Positions 53,698-62,593 of a DNA stretch of 64,000 nt are shown here, in pieces; position 1 is the stretch's first letter, and each line of letters begins with the position of its first letter. The stretch is taken from assembly GCF_020386635.1 (NCBI RefSeq), contig NZ_CP081942.1, positions 1,240,001 to 1,304,000 of the forward strand. The letters run 5' to 3'. A program made the translations under genes and the position numbers. The notes beneath the pieces are model-generated. The model ran no database searches. It was given only the letters and a program-made list of their open reading frames with translations, and was not told the DNA's origin. This stretch comes from Pseudomonas sp. MM211 (lineage in GTDB: Bacteria > Pseudomonadota > Gammaproteobacteria > Pseudomonadales > Pseudomonadaceae).

Positions 53698-56139
53698 TTA
53701 GAAGCTGTACTTGGCTGAAACCGTGAAATTGCGAGGTGCCCCATAGACGCTTCGACCACCGAAAGGCTGGCTGGCCAGGCCTTCGTAGTAGGTCTTGTCG
53801 AGCACATTGTTGACGCTCAGTTGGGTCAGTAAATGCTTGTTGACCTGATAGCTGGCCATCAGATCCACCAAGGTATAGGCATCCTGCTCGACCAGTGACG
53901 GCTGGGTGATGCCAGTGGCCGTATTGGTATAGGTTCCGACGTTGTAAGTGCGGTTCTGCCGGTATACCGAACCACCGATTTTCCACCGGCTCAGGTCACC
54001 AGGGAGTCGGTAGTAGGTGCTGAGTTTGAACAGGTGTCGGGGCACATCCGTATCGAACAGACGCCCGACATTGCTCGGGTCGCTGTCCTGTTTGTATTTG
54101 GCCTGCGTATAGGTGTAACCGGCCGCCACCTCCCAATTGGGCATGAGAGTACCGTTGAGCTCCAGGTCGATACCCTGGCTGCGAACCTTGCCCGATGCTT
54201 CATAGCAGGGCATGCCGTTACAGCCGGTATCGCTGACCAGACGGCCCCGGTTTTCCTGATCGATCTGAAACAGTGCTGCGCTGGCATTCAGCGCGCCACC
54301 GAAGTATTCCCCCTTGACGCCCATTTCGTAGTTCTTGCCGGTGATGGGTTCGAGCAGGCTCTGGTCGATGGTGATCGACGTCTGCGGTTGAAAGATGTCC
54401 GTGTAGCTGATGTATACCGAGTGCTGCGGATTCAGCTCATAGACCAGTCCCCCATAGCGAGTCACTTCGCGTGCAGTGTTGTAGTGGACGCTGGGGTTGT
54501 TGCGAATATCCTGATCGTAGGCGTACCAATCCAGACGCCCACCCAGGATCAGCTTGAGTGGATCGGTCAGACTGAGCCGGGTGGTCGCGTACAGGCTCTT
54601 CTGCGTGGTTTCGGTAAGCGTGCCGTAGGTATGAGTGACGTTCTCCGGCTTGGGTCTCGCGCCTGAATCCCAGTTGCCGAGGTCGGCAATGCCGAAGTTG
54701 GGCGCGTAACCGCCGCTGGTTTCCTTGCTCGACTCGCGATAGCTGCCGCCGAGAACCAGTTCATGCTCGCGTCCCAGCGCCTGGAACGGGCCGCTCAGGT
54801 AACCGTCATAGCTGGTCTGATCGTAGGTGGAGTTCTGCTGGACGGTGCGCTGCTGCCAGGTATTGCCGGTGGGCCGTACGAAGGAGGCGAGGATATCCGA
54901 CGTCGTCCAGTTCTTCACCGCAGCCAGGCGCAGGTTCCAATCATTATCGAAGTGATGCTCGATTTCGGCGAAAACACCTTTGGTGTCCTTGTCCCAGTAC
55001 TCCCAGTCGTTGCCGAAGTAGGTGGATCGGGACAGCCCCAGGTCACTGCCATCCGGGCCGACCGGTATGCCGCCCCAGGTGGTGTTGTTATTGTCGTTCT
55101 GGAACGAGCCGCCCAGGGTCAGCATCGTGCGCTCGCCGAGGTCGATCTCGGTAATGCCGTAGAGCAGGCCCAGTTCGCTGGACTCGACGTCACGGAAGCT
55201 GTCCTTGTCGTTGTAGCTGGCGACCATACGCCCGCGAACCGAGCCGCTATCGTTTAGCGCGCTGGAGGCGTCCAGCTCGCTGCGGTAGTTATCCCAGCTT
55301 CCGGCGCTGCCGGATACGCTGACTTTGGTGTCGCGGGTCGGCCTTTTACGCACCATGTTGATCGCCGCCGAGGGCGTGCCGGCGCCCTGCATCAGGCCAG
55401 TGGCGCCGCGCACGATTTCCACCCGGTCGTACATGGCCAGGTCCGGCGATGGCACGAAGTCGCCGTCATAGGACGTGGGCAGGCCGTCGTACATCAGGTT
55501 CTCGACCTGAAAGCCACGTGAGTAGATCAGTGGGCGCACGGCACTGAACTTCTGCACCGTCACGCCCGGGGTGGATTTCAGCGCATCCTCGAGGGTGATC
55601 ATGTTCTGATCGTCCATACGCTGGCGAGTGACCACGGTGACCGACTGCGGGGTTTCTCGGGTGGTCAGCGCCAGCTTGGTCGCCGTGCGCATGGCACCCG
55701 TGGTGTAGGAGCCGCTACTCTCGGTGGTTTCGCCCAGGCCGCTGGCGTTGATACTGGTCGCGCCCAGCTCCAGTGCATCGCTGTTATCGACTGTTTTTCC
55801 CAATATATAACTGCCGCCGGCATTGCTTGCTTGCAAGCCGCTGTCTGCAAGCAACGTGGCAAATCCCGCCTCCACCGAATAGGCACCCTGCAGCCCCTTG
55901 GACTGACGGCCATTGGTTTGCGCGGCATCGAACGACAGGGCTACACCGGCCTGGCTGGCGAAGCGGCTGAGCACTTCGGTGAGCGAGCCGGCGCCGATGT
56001 TGTACTGCCGGACGCTGGCGCTGCTGCTCGCTTGAGCCGGCTCAGCGGCATAGGCAACAGGTACGGCAAAGGCGGCGCTGCTCAGCAGGGCAGCCTGCAG
56101 ATGCACCGCCAGGCGGTTGCGGATCAATGGATGCAGCAT
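53698..56139 (-). CDS. FecA/FpvA-type TonB-dependent siderophore receptor with STN signalling domain (receptor 1)
   Basis: An 813-residue receptor from the ATG at 56139; a further open stretch upstream does not look like a signal sequence. The signal peptide ends near VPVAYAAEP. An STN (secretin/TonB N-terminal) domain follows (VRQYNIGAGSLTEVLSRFAS to LLADSGLQASNAGGSYIL, about 40-115), the part that signals to a FecR. A linker LELGATSINASGLGETTESS, a plug with RETPQSVTVVTRQRMDD and YSRGFQVENLMYDGLP, and a barrel ending NFTVSAKYSF complete it. It lies downstream of fecI-fecR pair 1 and is the likely target and sensor of that pair. The ligand is an unidentified ferri-siderophore. Confidence 0.93.
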   Translation of the reverse strand: MLHPLIRNRLAVHLQAALLSSAAFAVPVAYAAEPAQASSSASVRQYNIGAGSLTEVLSRFASQAGVALSFDAAQTNGRQSKGLQGAYSVEAGFATLLADSGLQASNAGGSYILGKTVDNSDALELGATSINASGLGETTESSGSYTTGAMRTATKLALTTRETPQSVTVVTRQRMDDQNMITLEDALKSTPGVTVQKFSAVRPLIYSRGFQVENLMYDGLPTSYDGDFVPSPDLAMYDRVEIVRGATGLMQGAGTPSAAINMVRKRPTRDTKVSVSGSAGSWDNYRSELDASSALNDSGSVRGRMVASYNDKDSFRDVESSELGLLYGITEIDLGERTMLTLGGSFQNDNNNTTWGGIPVGPDGSDLGLSRSTYFGNDWEYWDKDTKGVFAEIEHHFDNDWNLRLAAVKNWTTSDILASFVRPTGNTWQQRTVQQNSTYDQTSYDGYLSGPFQALGREHELVLGGSYRESSKETSGGYAPNFGIADLGNWDSGARPKPENVTHTYGTLTETTQKSLYATTRLSLTDPLKLILGGRLDWYAYDQDIRNNPSVHYNTAREVTRYGGLVYELNPQHSVYISYTDIFQPQTSITIDQSLLEPITGKNYEMGVKGEYFGGALNASAALFQIDQENRGRLVSDTGCNGMPCYEASGKVRSQGIDLELNGTLMPNWEVAAGYTYTQAKYKQDSDPSNVGRLFDTDVPRHLFKLSTYYRLPGDLSRWKIGGSVYRQNRTYNVGTYTNTATGITQPSLVEQDAYTLVDLMASYQVNKHLLTQLSVNNVLDKTYYEGLASQPFGGRSVYGAPRNFTVSAKYSF

Positions 56140-56359
56140 GGTGTCTCCCCGATTGGTGTGGCCAATCGGGCCACTGATGCAGCGAAAGCCGAATGGGGAA
56201 TGGAAAAAGTGCAAAGGACGCAAAAATATTCTCAATTGATCGATCCCACGCGCCGCGTGTCGGCCACACCTAGGGTGGGTTACGGCGCTATCGGTTCGGT
56301 GTTGCTTTGGCTATTGGTAACAGGCGCCTAACCCTCCCTACGAAAAGCGTGTCACTTGC

Positions 56360-57319
56360 CTAGCTGCGCGGCCTCACCGTTACCCAATAGCGAGTGCGGC
56401 GTTGTACCTGTACGGGGAAGCTTCGTTCCAATGCGCTGAGTGCGCGGTCGGTGTCGTCGATGGGGAAGGCGCCGGAGACTTTCAGGTTGGCGAGGCGCGG
56501 GTCGCAATTCAGCCAGCCTGCGCGGTAACGGCTCAGCTCGTCGAGCAGTTCGCCGAGTGGCTGGTCGATGGCGATCAGGCTGCCCCGTTGCCAGGCAGCG
56601 GTACTGGCGTCGGTGGCGCGTGGTGCGTCGATGCTGTTGCCGGTAAAACGGCTGCGCTGGCCTGCCTCCAGGCGCAGCGGCTGGGCCATGCCGGGTAGGC
56701 TGACTTCCACGGCCTTTTCCAGCACGGCCACTTCACTATGCTGGCTGTCGGTGCGCACGGTGAAGCGCGTACCCAGGGCGCGCACACCGCCATGGGCAGT
56801 GGTGACGCTGAAAGGCCGGCCCTGAGGATCGGACGCGGTGCTGACCATCAGCTCGCCAGCGAGTAGTTGCAGAACGCGCTGCTGGTCGTCGAAATGCAGC
56901 TGCACGGCGCTGTTGGTGTTGAGCTGCAGCTGGCTGCCGTCGGCGAGGGTGAAGGTACGCCGTTCGCCAATACCGGTTCGATAATCCGCCAGCACCCGCT
57001 GGCCCATATCGCTACGCCAGCCCAGGGCGGCAAGGCTGCCTGCCGATGCCAGCAGCACCACGCCGCGCAACACCTGACGCCGAGAGTGGCCTGCTGTACG
57101 CAGTGTGCTGGCGGCGAGTTGCCCGGGCACCTGTGCCATCTGCTGGCGCACTGCCTCTATACGCTGCCAGGCCTGATTATTGAGCGGGTCGGCGCTCAGC
57201 CAGTGTTGCCAGGCGAGGCGCTCCTGCTCGCTGACGGTTTCGCCAGTCAGGCGCACGTACCACTGTGACGCCGTACGAATCGCTTCGCGCTCGCTGGCGC
57301 CCTGGTTCAGCCCGCTCAC
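56360..57319 (-). CDS. FecR-family anti-sigma/signal-transfer protein (pair 1)
   Basis: A 319-residue protein from a GTG at 57319 that overlaps the sigma-factor stop (GTGA, 57316-57319). The cytosolic N-terminal region (REAIRTASQWYVRLTGETVS, WQHWLSADPLNNQAWQRIEA) is the FecR sigma-binding domain with its conserved Trp residues. One membrane helix (RGVVLLASAGSLAALGWRS, about 85-103) leads to the periplasmic FecR domain (YRTGIGERRTFTLADGSQLQ, RFTVRTDSQHSEVAVLEKAV) and a C-terminal STN-interacting part. It relays occupancy of the adjacent receptor to the sigma factor. Confidence 0.94.
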   Translation of the reverse strand: MSGLNQGASEREAIRTASQWYVRLTGETVSEQERLAWQHWLSADPLNNQAWQRIEAVRQQMAQVPGQLAASTLRTAGHSRRQVLRGVVLLASAGSLAALGWRSDMGQRVLADYRTGIGERRTFTLADGSQLQLNTNSAVQLHFDDQQRVLQLLAGELMVSTASDPQGRPFSVTTAHGGVRALGTRFTVRTDSQHSEVAVLEKAVEVSLPGMAQPLRLEAGQRSRFTGNSIDAPRATDASTAAWQRGSLIAIDQPLGELLDELSRYRAGWLNCDPRLANLKVSGAFPIDDTDRALSALERSFPVQVQRRTRYWVTVRPRS

Positions 57320-57834
57320 AGGCCGGCCATGATCAGGCAGCAATGTTCCATGGCCCTGGCCATATGGTTGTTCACCGTGCGCAGGGAAATGCCCAGGCGT
57401 TCGGCGATCTGTGGATAAGTCAGCCCCTCGCACTGGGAGAGGATAAAGGTCTGCTTGGCCTTGCTGCCCAAGCCGTCGAGCAGGCGGTCGATCTCCACCA
57501 GCGCCTCGAACAGAATCGCCTGTTCTTCCAGCGATGGGTGCGACGCCTCCGGCAGGTTGGCCAGTGCTTCCTGATAGGCCTGCTCCAACGAGCGACGGCG
57601 GTACAGGTCGACCACCAGCCCACGGGCGATGGTCGTCAGGTAGTGCCGCGGTTCGCGCAGGCTATTTGCGCTGCGTGCGAGCAGCACACGGACGAAGGTG
57701 TCCTGGGCGAGATCAGCTGCATCGGCTGAATTGTTCAGGCGCTGGCGCAACCAGCCACGCAGCCAGCCGCTGTGCTCGCGATAGAGTACATCTAGCCCTG
57801 CGTGGGGCGCCGTATCGGTATGCACCGTAGACAT
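57316..57834 (-). CDS. FecI-type extracytoplasmic-function sigma factor (pair 1)
   Basis: A 172-residue ECF sigma factor. Region 2 is VLYREHSGWLRGWLRQRLNN and DLAQDTFVRVLLARSAN; region 4 is FILSQCEGLTYPQIAERLGI and SLRTVNNHMARAMEHC. GGAGGCGGG precedes the ATG at 57834. It should direct transcription of receptor 1 when released or activated by FecR. A Fur-like operator lies 20-46 bases upstream, so the pair is expressed when iron is scarce. Confidence 0.95.
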   Translation of the reverse strand: MSTVHTDTAPHAGLDVLYREHSGWLRGWLRQRLNNSADAADLAQDTFVRVLLARSANSLREPRHYLTTIARGLVVDLYRRRSLEQAYQEALANLPEASHPSLEEQAILFEALVEIDRLLDGLGSKAKQTFILSQCEGLTYPQIAERLGISLRTVNNHMARAMEHCCLIMAGL

Positions 57835-57853
57835 CCCGCCTCCTGGGAGATAT

Positions 57854-57880
57854 TGCGAATAAGAATTCGTCGCGATTCTA
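57854..57880 (-). promoter_or_regulatory. Promoter -10 and Fur-like operator of fecI pair 1
   Basis: On the minus strand TAGAAT, a fair -10 preceded after 16 bases by TTCCAA, is followed directly by GCGACGAATTCTTATTCGC, a near-symmetric 19-base element with GCGA/TCGC ends. Almost the same arrangement occurs before the second fecI at 62262-62288. Fur, repressing under iron sufficiency, is the expected ligand. Confidence 0.6.
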
Positions 57881-57996
57881 CGGTGGGGGATGGCAGATTG
57901 GAATGGCTGACAGTCAAAGGAGCTGCTAGGCGACTGGCGGTGATCCGGGGAGCTTCCATCACGTAGCGAGCGTCATGGAAACACACGCGACGAGTG

Positions 57997-58028
57997 CAGC
58001 AACGCCCCTGCATGGCGGGGCGTTGCTG
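57997..58028. terminator. Stem-loop after receptor 2
   Basis: CAGCAACGCCCC (57997-58008) pairs perfectly with GGGGCGTTGCTG (58017-58028) across an 8-base loop, 14 bases beyond the stop of receptor 2. The minus strand has no T-run after it, so it may stabilise the receptor mRNA rather than end transcription. On the plus strand TTTCTTAAT follows. Confidence 0.55.
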
Positions 58029-58041
58029 TTTCTTAATAGAC

Positions 58042-60525
58042 CTAGAAGTCCGCTTTTACCGACAGCATGAAGTTGCGCGGCTCGCCATAGAAGTTGCCGA
58101 AACCTTCGGTGCCCACGGTGGCGTAGTAGCGCTTGTCGAAAAGGTTGTTGCCGTTGAGGGCCAGCGACCAGGTGTCATCGACGCGGTAGCCGATGCGGCC
58201 GTTCCACACGGTGTAGCCCGCCTGGGAAATGTTGTTGCCGCTGATCGGTGAGGTGCGGTAGTTGTCGCTCTGGGCGTTGAAACCGGCGCCGACCGTGAAG
58301 CGCTCCAGGGGCCCGCTGAGGCTGTAATCACCCCAGACGCGCAGCAGGTGCCGCGGCACGTACGAGTTGTAGGACACACCGTTCTGGTTGGGGTTGGCAT
58401 CCTCCAGCACCTTGGTCTGGGTGTAGGTGTAGCCGGCCAGCAGTTGCAGGCGGTCGATGACTTCACCGCTCAGCTCCGCCTCGAAGCCCTGGGCGCGCAC
58501 CTTGCCGGAGTTCTGCGAACAGCTGCCGTCGGCACAATTCGGGTCGGTCTGGGCCGCATCCTCCTGAATGGTGCGGAACAGGTTGAAGGAACTGTTCAGA
58601 CGACCCTCGAACCACTCGCCCTTGATGCCCAGCTCATAGCTTGTGCCGATGAGCGGTTTCAGAGTGCTGCCATCGATGGTCTTGAGGTTGCCCTGGGGCG
58701 TGAAGATATCGGTGTAGCTGGCGTAGGCCGTCAGGTTGTCGTTGAGATCGAGCAGCAGGCCGGCGAATGGCGTGACCTGTCCGGTTTCGGTGGTCTCGGA
58801 ATTGGCCGGGGTGCCGACGCCGCGAAAGTAGGCGACGGAGTCGGTTTCGGATTTGTACCAGCTGACGCGGCTGCCGATTACGAATGTCAGCGGCTCGGCC
58901 AGTTTCAGACGCGCGGTGGAGTAGACGCCGTACTGCTTGATGCGGATGTCCAGCGGGCCGCCGCGCGAGGCATTGGCCAGGTAGTAGCTCTCGTCCGGTT
59001 GCGGTAGATGATGGTCAGGATCGAGCACGTTCTGGCGTTGCGGCAGGGCCGCCACTGCGAAGAAATCGTCCTTGTGGGAGCGACTGGTGTTGGCACCAAC
59101 GATCAGCTCGTGCTGCTGGCCAAAGGCGTCGAACTTGCCATCCACGTAGGCGTCGAGGCCGTAGTCCACTTGGTCATAGTCATAGATGCTGCCAAGTACC
59201 AACGTGCTGGAGCTGCTGGCGCCAACCGGCACCGAACCACTGGGAAAGGCGTACTCCATCTCCTGGGTGTTTCGCGACCAGACGCCCGCTACCTTCAGCG
59301 CCCAGTTGTCGTTGAGCTGGTGCTTCACATCACCGAACAGTGTGGTGCGTTTGCTGCGTTGGTTGTTCCAGGATGGGTTCTGGCAAGTAGAACGGCTGAG
59401 CTTCAGGTCTTTGCCATCGGCGTAGCGCGGCACGCCGGCCCAGCAGGGTGTCGCATCGAGGTCTTCATAGGCGAGGCCCAAGCCGAAGGTGGTGTCGGCA
59501 CTCAGGTCGAAATCCACGGCACCGTAGTAGATCTGATCCCGCCGCTCGGCGACGTCATAGAAGTAGTGGCGACTTTGCTGGGTTGCCACGGCCCGCCCGC
59601 GGATGGTGCCGGCTTCATTGAGCGGGCCTCCGGTGTCGACCTGGGCGCGGTAGTTGTCCCAGGTGCCCGCCGCGAGAGACAGTTGGGTATGTGGCGTGTA
59701 CTGGCCGCGCTTGCGCACGAAATTGACGCCTCCCGCTGTACCGCCAGCGCCTTTCATCATGCCTGCCGCACCGCGAAGTACTTCGACGCGGTCATAAATG
59801 GCCATGTCGCTGGCAAAACTGTCGGCCTGTGCGTAGCTGCTGCCAATATCCAGTGGCACGCCGTCGTATTGATACTGTCCGGTCATGCGGAAGCCGCGGG
59901 AGTAGAAGTACTTGCCGCCCATGGGCGAGTCGTACACGGTGATGCCCGGGGTCTTTTCCATGACCTGTTCGATGGTGTTGAGGTTCTGGTCGTCGAGCAT
60001 CTTGCGGGTTATCACCGTGACCGATTGCGGCGTTTCCCGCAGCGAATGCTGACCCTTGCCGATGGTCACCGCACCCGTGGTGTAGGAGCCGCTGCCCTCG
60101 GTGGTTTCGCCCAGACCGCTGGCGTTGATACTGGTCGCGCCCAGTTCCAGTGAACCATCGCCTTCCTGCGACGCTTCCAGTGCGTAATTGTCTCCGGCCT
60201 TGAGCGGTCGCAAACCGGTACCGGCCAGCAACCGGGCCAGACCTGCATCCACCGAATAGCTGCCGTTTAGCCCAGGGCTGCGTTTTCCCGTGGTCAGCCG
60301 CGAATCCACCGAAAGCAGAATGTCGGCTTCGCTGGCGAAACGATTCAGCGCCTGGTCGAGATCGCCCGCGGGGATGGTATAGGTGCGGGTCTGTTCGGTG
60401 GCAGATGATTGCGCCTGTGCGCTGGCTACGATCAGCAATGGGCTGGCGGCGAGCAGGCTGGCGAACAGAGCGCGGGTAATCGACTGGCTCAGCGGTGAGC
60501 GTTGGCAAGTGGGCTGGTGCGGCAT
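58042..60525 (-). CDS. TonB-dependent siderophore receptor with STN signalling domain (receptor 2)
   Basis: An 827-residue receptor. The ATG at 60525 is chosen because AGAGGATATCC precedes it; in-frame Met codons at 60555 and 60597 lack such a site. A signal peptide (LFASLLAASPLLIVASAQAQ) leads to an STN domain (RTYTIPAGDLDQALNRFASE to LLAGTGLRPLKAGDNYALEA). The linker LELGATSINASGLGETTEGS is almost identical to receptor 1. The plug shows RETPQSVTVITRKMLDDQNL and YSRGFRMTGQYQYDGVPL; the barrel ends NFMLSVKADF. It follows fecI-fecR pair 2, so each pair has its own receptor. Ligand unknown. Confidence 0.93.
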   Translation of the reverse strand: MPHQPTCQRSPLSQSITRALFASLLAASPLLIVASAQAQSSATEQTRTYTIPAGDLDQALNRFASEADILLSVDSRLTTGKRSPGLNGSYSVDAGLARLLAGTGLRPLKAGDNYALEASQEGDGSLELGATSINASGLGETTEGSGSYTTGAVTIGKGQHSLRETPQSVTVITRKMLDDQNLNTIEQVMEKTPGITVYDSPMGGKYFYSRGFRMTGQYQYDGVPLDIGSSYAQADSFASDMAIYDRVEVLRGAAGMMKGAGGTAGGVNFVRKRGQYTPHTQLSLAAGTWDNYRAQVDTGGPLNEAGTIRGRAVATQQSRHYFYDVAERRDQIYYGAVDFDLSADTTFGLGLAYEDLDATPCWAGVPRYADGKDLKLSRSTCQNPSWNNQRSKRTTLFGDVKHQLNDNWALKVAGVWSRNTQEMEYAFPSGSVPVGASSSSTLVLGSIYDYDQVDYGLDAYVDGKFDAFGQQHELIVGANTSRSHKDDFFAVAALPQRQNVLDPDHHLPQPDESYYLANASRGGPLDIRIKQYGVYSTARLKLAEPLTFVIGSRVSWYKSETDSVAYFRGVGTPANSETTETGQVTPFAGLLLDLNDNLTAYASYTDIFTPQGNLKTIDGSTLKPLIGTSYELGIKGEWFEGRLNSSFNLFRTIQEDAAQTDPNCADGSCSQNSGKVRAQGFEAELSGEVIDRLQLLAGYTYTQTKVLEDANPNQNGVSYNSYVPRHLLRVWGDYSLSGPLERFTVGAGFNAQSDNYRTSPISGNNISQAGYTVWNGRIGYRVDDTWSLALNGNNLFDKRYYATVGTEGFGNFYGEPRNFMLSVKADF

Positions 60526-60631
60526 TCTGGATATCCTCTGAGAATGCGTCTTCATTGGGTTCAAGAGGTATCCCGAGCGAGCGGGTGAAACCGACAATGG
60601 GTTCTGGAAATTATTTGCTGATTGCTCTGAT

Positions 60632-60760
60632 GATCGTTCCCACGCTCTGCGTGGGAACGCATGTCAGGACGCTCCGCGTCCGTCAGGTTCAGCTGCCGCC
60701 GATGGTTCGAGGCTCGGAGCGCTACACGTGGCATTCCCACGCGGAGCGTGAGGAACGATC
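60632..60760. repeat. Composite inverted repeat between fecR pair 2 and receptor 2
   Basis: A unit GATCGTTCCCACGCTCTGCG with GGACGCTCCGCGTCC (60632-60681) faces an inverted unit at 60731-60760 that is identical over 30 bases to the repeat at 31120. The pair could fold into a long hairpin between fecR and the receptor gene and may reduce read-through, leaving receptor expression to its own promoter. Confidence 0.8.
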
Positions 60761-60765
60761 AGTGG

Positions 60766-61725
60766 TCAGCCTGTCGGCCGCACGGTGACCCAGTAGCGGG
60801 TGACGCGCTGTACTTGCACAGGCAGCGATTGCTGCAAGGCGGCGAGTACGCGGTCAGTGTCGGCCAGCGGAAATACGCCGGTCAGCGGCAGCTCGGCGAC
60901 GGCCGGGTCGCAGCGCAGCACGCCGGGACGGTGACGTGCCAGTTCATTGAGGAACTGGCCCAGCGGCATGCGTTCGGCGATCAGCCGGCCCTCGTTCCAG
61001 GCGATGGCATTGCGGTCTGCCTGGCCGATGGCCGTGGCCCGTTCGCTGTTGAACCAGCGCTGCTGGCCCGCCTGCAGGCGTGAGGGCGGTGTGTTACGCG
61101 GTCGCAGCTCCAGTTCGCCTTCGTAGAGTTCGACGCGGCTGCCGCCGTCGATTTCATACACCGAGAAGCGCGTGCCGAGTGCCTGGATTTCACCGGCGGC
61201 GGTCTCGACGATCAGTGGGCGGCGAGCGGCATCACGGCCGCTCTCCAGCAGCAGTTCGCCCTTGAGCAGCCGGATGCGTCGTTCCGTTTCGCTAAAGCGG
61301 ACATTCACCGCGCTGTCGCTGTTCAGCGCCAGCCGGCTGCCATCGGCGAGGGTGTGCTGCAAGCGTTCGCCGGTGCCGCTGCGCAGGTCTGCCATGGCTT
61401 CGCGCCAAGGTAGCTGCGACTGGGCCAGGTATCCGCTACCGCCGGCCAGCAGCGCCAGGCCGAGCATCTTGAGGGTCTGGCGACGACGTGCGTCAGGCTG
61501 CTCGCGCAGCACGGCGCCAGCGGTGTGGGCGGGGACGCCAGCCAAGGTACCCTGCAAGCGCTCCAGGCGTTGCCAGGCGCGCTGGTGTTCGGGGTCGCAG
61601 GCCTGCCAGTCAGCGAAGCGCTGGCGTTGCTCGGCATCCAGTTCGCCGCCCCAGTGCAGCATCAACCAGTGGCTGGCCTGTTCGACGATGGCTGGCGGGA
61701 TGGGCGCATCGCTGGGGCGTTTCAT
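60766..61725 (-). CDS. FecR-family anti-sigma/signal-transfer protein (pair 2)
   Basis: A 319-residue protein whose ATG overlaps the sigma-factor stop (ATGA, 61722-61725). The N-terminal domain (PAIVEQASHWLMLHWGGELD, WQACDPEHQRAWQRLERLQG) binds the sigma factor. A weak membrane helix (LKMLGLALLAGGSGYLAQS) precedes the periplasmic FecR domain (LRSGTGERLQHTLADGSRLA, ALGTRFSVYEIDGGSRVELY). The C-terminus (LPVQVQRVTRYWVTVRPTG) closely matches that of pair 1, reflecting a shared ancestor. It should sense receptor 2. Confidence 0.94.
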   Translation of the reverse strand: MKRPSDAPIPPAIVEQASHWLMLHWGGELDAEQRQRFADWQACDPEHQRAWQRLERLQGTLAGVPAHTAGAVLREQPDARRRQTLKMLGLALLAGGSGYLAQSQLPWREAMADLRSGTGERLQHTLADGSRLALNSDSAVNVRFSETERRIRLLKGELLLESGRDAARRPLIVETAAGEIQALGTRFSVYEIDGGSRVELYEGELELRPRNTPPSRLQAGQQRWFNSERATAIGQADRNAIAWNEGRLIAERMPLGQFLNELARHRPGVLRCDPAVAELPLTGVFPLADTDRVLAALQQSLPVQVQRVTRYWVTVRPTG

Positions 61726-62237
61726 TCTGCGTACAGCACCTGATAGCAGGCCGAGATGGCACGCAGCATGTACTTCTGCACCGAGCTGACGCTGACCTGC
61801 AGGCGTTCCGCGATCTGTGGATAAGTCAGGCCTTCGAACTGCGACAGCAGGAAGGCTTCGCGTACCTTGGTGGGCATGGCGTCGAGCATCGCATCGATCT
61901 GCAGCAGAGTCTCGATGACCATGGCGCGGGTCTCCAGCGACGGCGACTCGGGTTCTGCAAGGTGAGCGATGCTCTCGAGGTAGGCCCGCTCGATCCGCTG
62001 CCGACGCCACTGGTCGATGATCAGGTTGCGTGCGATCTGGGTCAGGTAGCTGCGGCCTTCGTCGATGCTCGGCAGGCGGCCGCTGAGCAGCAGGCGCAGG
62101 AAGGTGTCCTGAGCGATATCCGCCGCCTGTTCGCGGTCGCCCAGGCGTTTGCGTAGCCAGCCGTGCAGCCAGCCGTGATGATCACGGTAGAGCGTATCGA
62201 CGCTTTGCAGCGTTGATGGGGGCGGAGCGCTGGACAC
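61722..62237 (-). CDS. FecI-type extracytoplasmic-function sigma factor (pair 2)
   Basis: A 171-residue ECF sigma factor. The start is a GTG at 62237 preceded by GGGAG; the frame is open upstream to 62570 but those residues do not resemble a sigma factor. Region 2 is TLYRDHHGWLHGWLRKRLGD and DIAQDTFLRLLLSG; region 4 is LLSQFEGLTYPQIAERLQVS and SVQKYMLRAISACYQVL. By eye it is about 45% identical to the first FecI-type sigma here. An operator like that of pair 1 lies upstream. Confidence 0.94.
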   Translation of the reverse strand: MSSAPPPSTLQSVDTLYRDHHGWLHGWLRKRLGDREQAADIAQDTFLRLLLSGRLPSIDEGRSYLTQIARNLIIDQWRRQRIERAYLESIAHLAEPESPSLETRAMVIETLLQIDAMLDAMPTKVREAFLLSQFEGLTYPQIAERLQVSVSSVQKYMLRAISACYQVLYAE

Positions 62238-62261
62238 CGAAACTCCCTTGGCGTGCGCCAG

Positions 62262-62288
62262 TGCGGATAAGAATTGATCGCGATTGTA
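62262..62288 (-). promoter_or_regulatory. Promoter -10 and Fur-like operator of fecI pair 2
   Basis: On the minus strand TACAAT, preceded after 17 bases by TTCCCA, is followed by GCGATCAATTCTTATCCGC. It differs from the pair-1 operator at only three of 19 bases and stands at the same distance (about 25 bases) from the start codon. Upstream, 62289-62560 contains no gene I can support. Confidence 0.6.
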
Positions 62289-62560
62289 GGAGGGCGTTGA
62301 AGGTTTGGGAACAGGGGGATGGAAAATGCCTGGGCCAGGCGCGGGTGAGAGGTTTGTAAAGTTGGTAAAAGCCGTGCGGGTTTTGCCGCGCTCATCCGTC
62401 TTTATAGTTAAGTGCACTGATTGAGGCTGCGTAAGCTGCCGATGGTCGATGCGCTGTTCTGCTGGATCTCTTGCCTTTCTTTGACGCCGTGGCCTGCCCG
62501 CATGCGCAACGGCGCTCCTGCGTCTGACTGCCATGCTGGCGTGTGCGAGGCATCCGCCAA

Positions 62561-62587
62561 TGGCCGCCACGCATTACATGGCGGCCA
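62561..62587 (-). terminator. Stem-loop after receptor 3
   Basis: TGGCCGCCA (62561-62569) and TGGCGGCCA (62579-62587) form a perfect 9-bp stem 6 bases beyond the stop of receptor 3. No T-run follows on the minus strand, so termination is uncertain. Confidence 0.5.
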
Positions 62588-62593
62588 GCGCGA

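Noticed and set aside
56140..56359. A FecI-dependent promoter (TCCTTT-like -10) before receptor 1
   Set aside because: TCCTTT occurs on the minus strand near 56214, but no matching -35 lies at the right distance, so the evidence is too thin to list as a feature.
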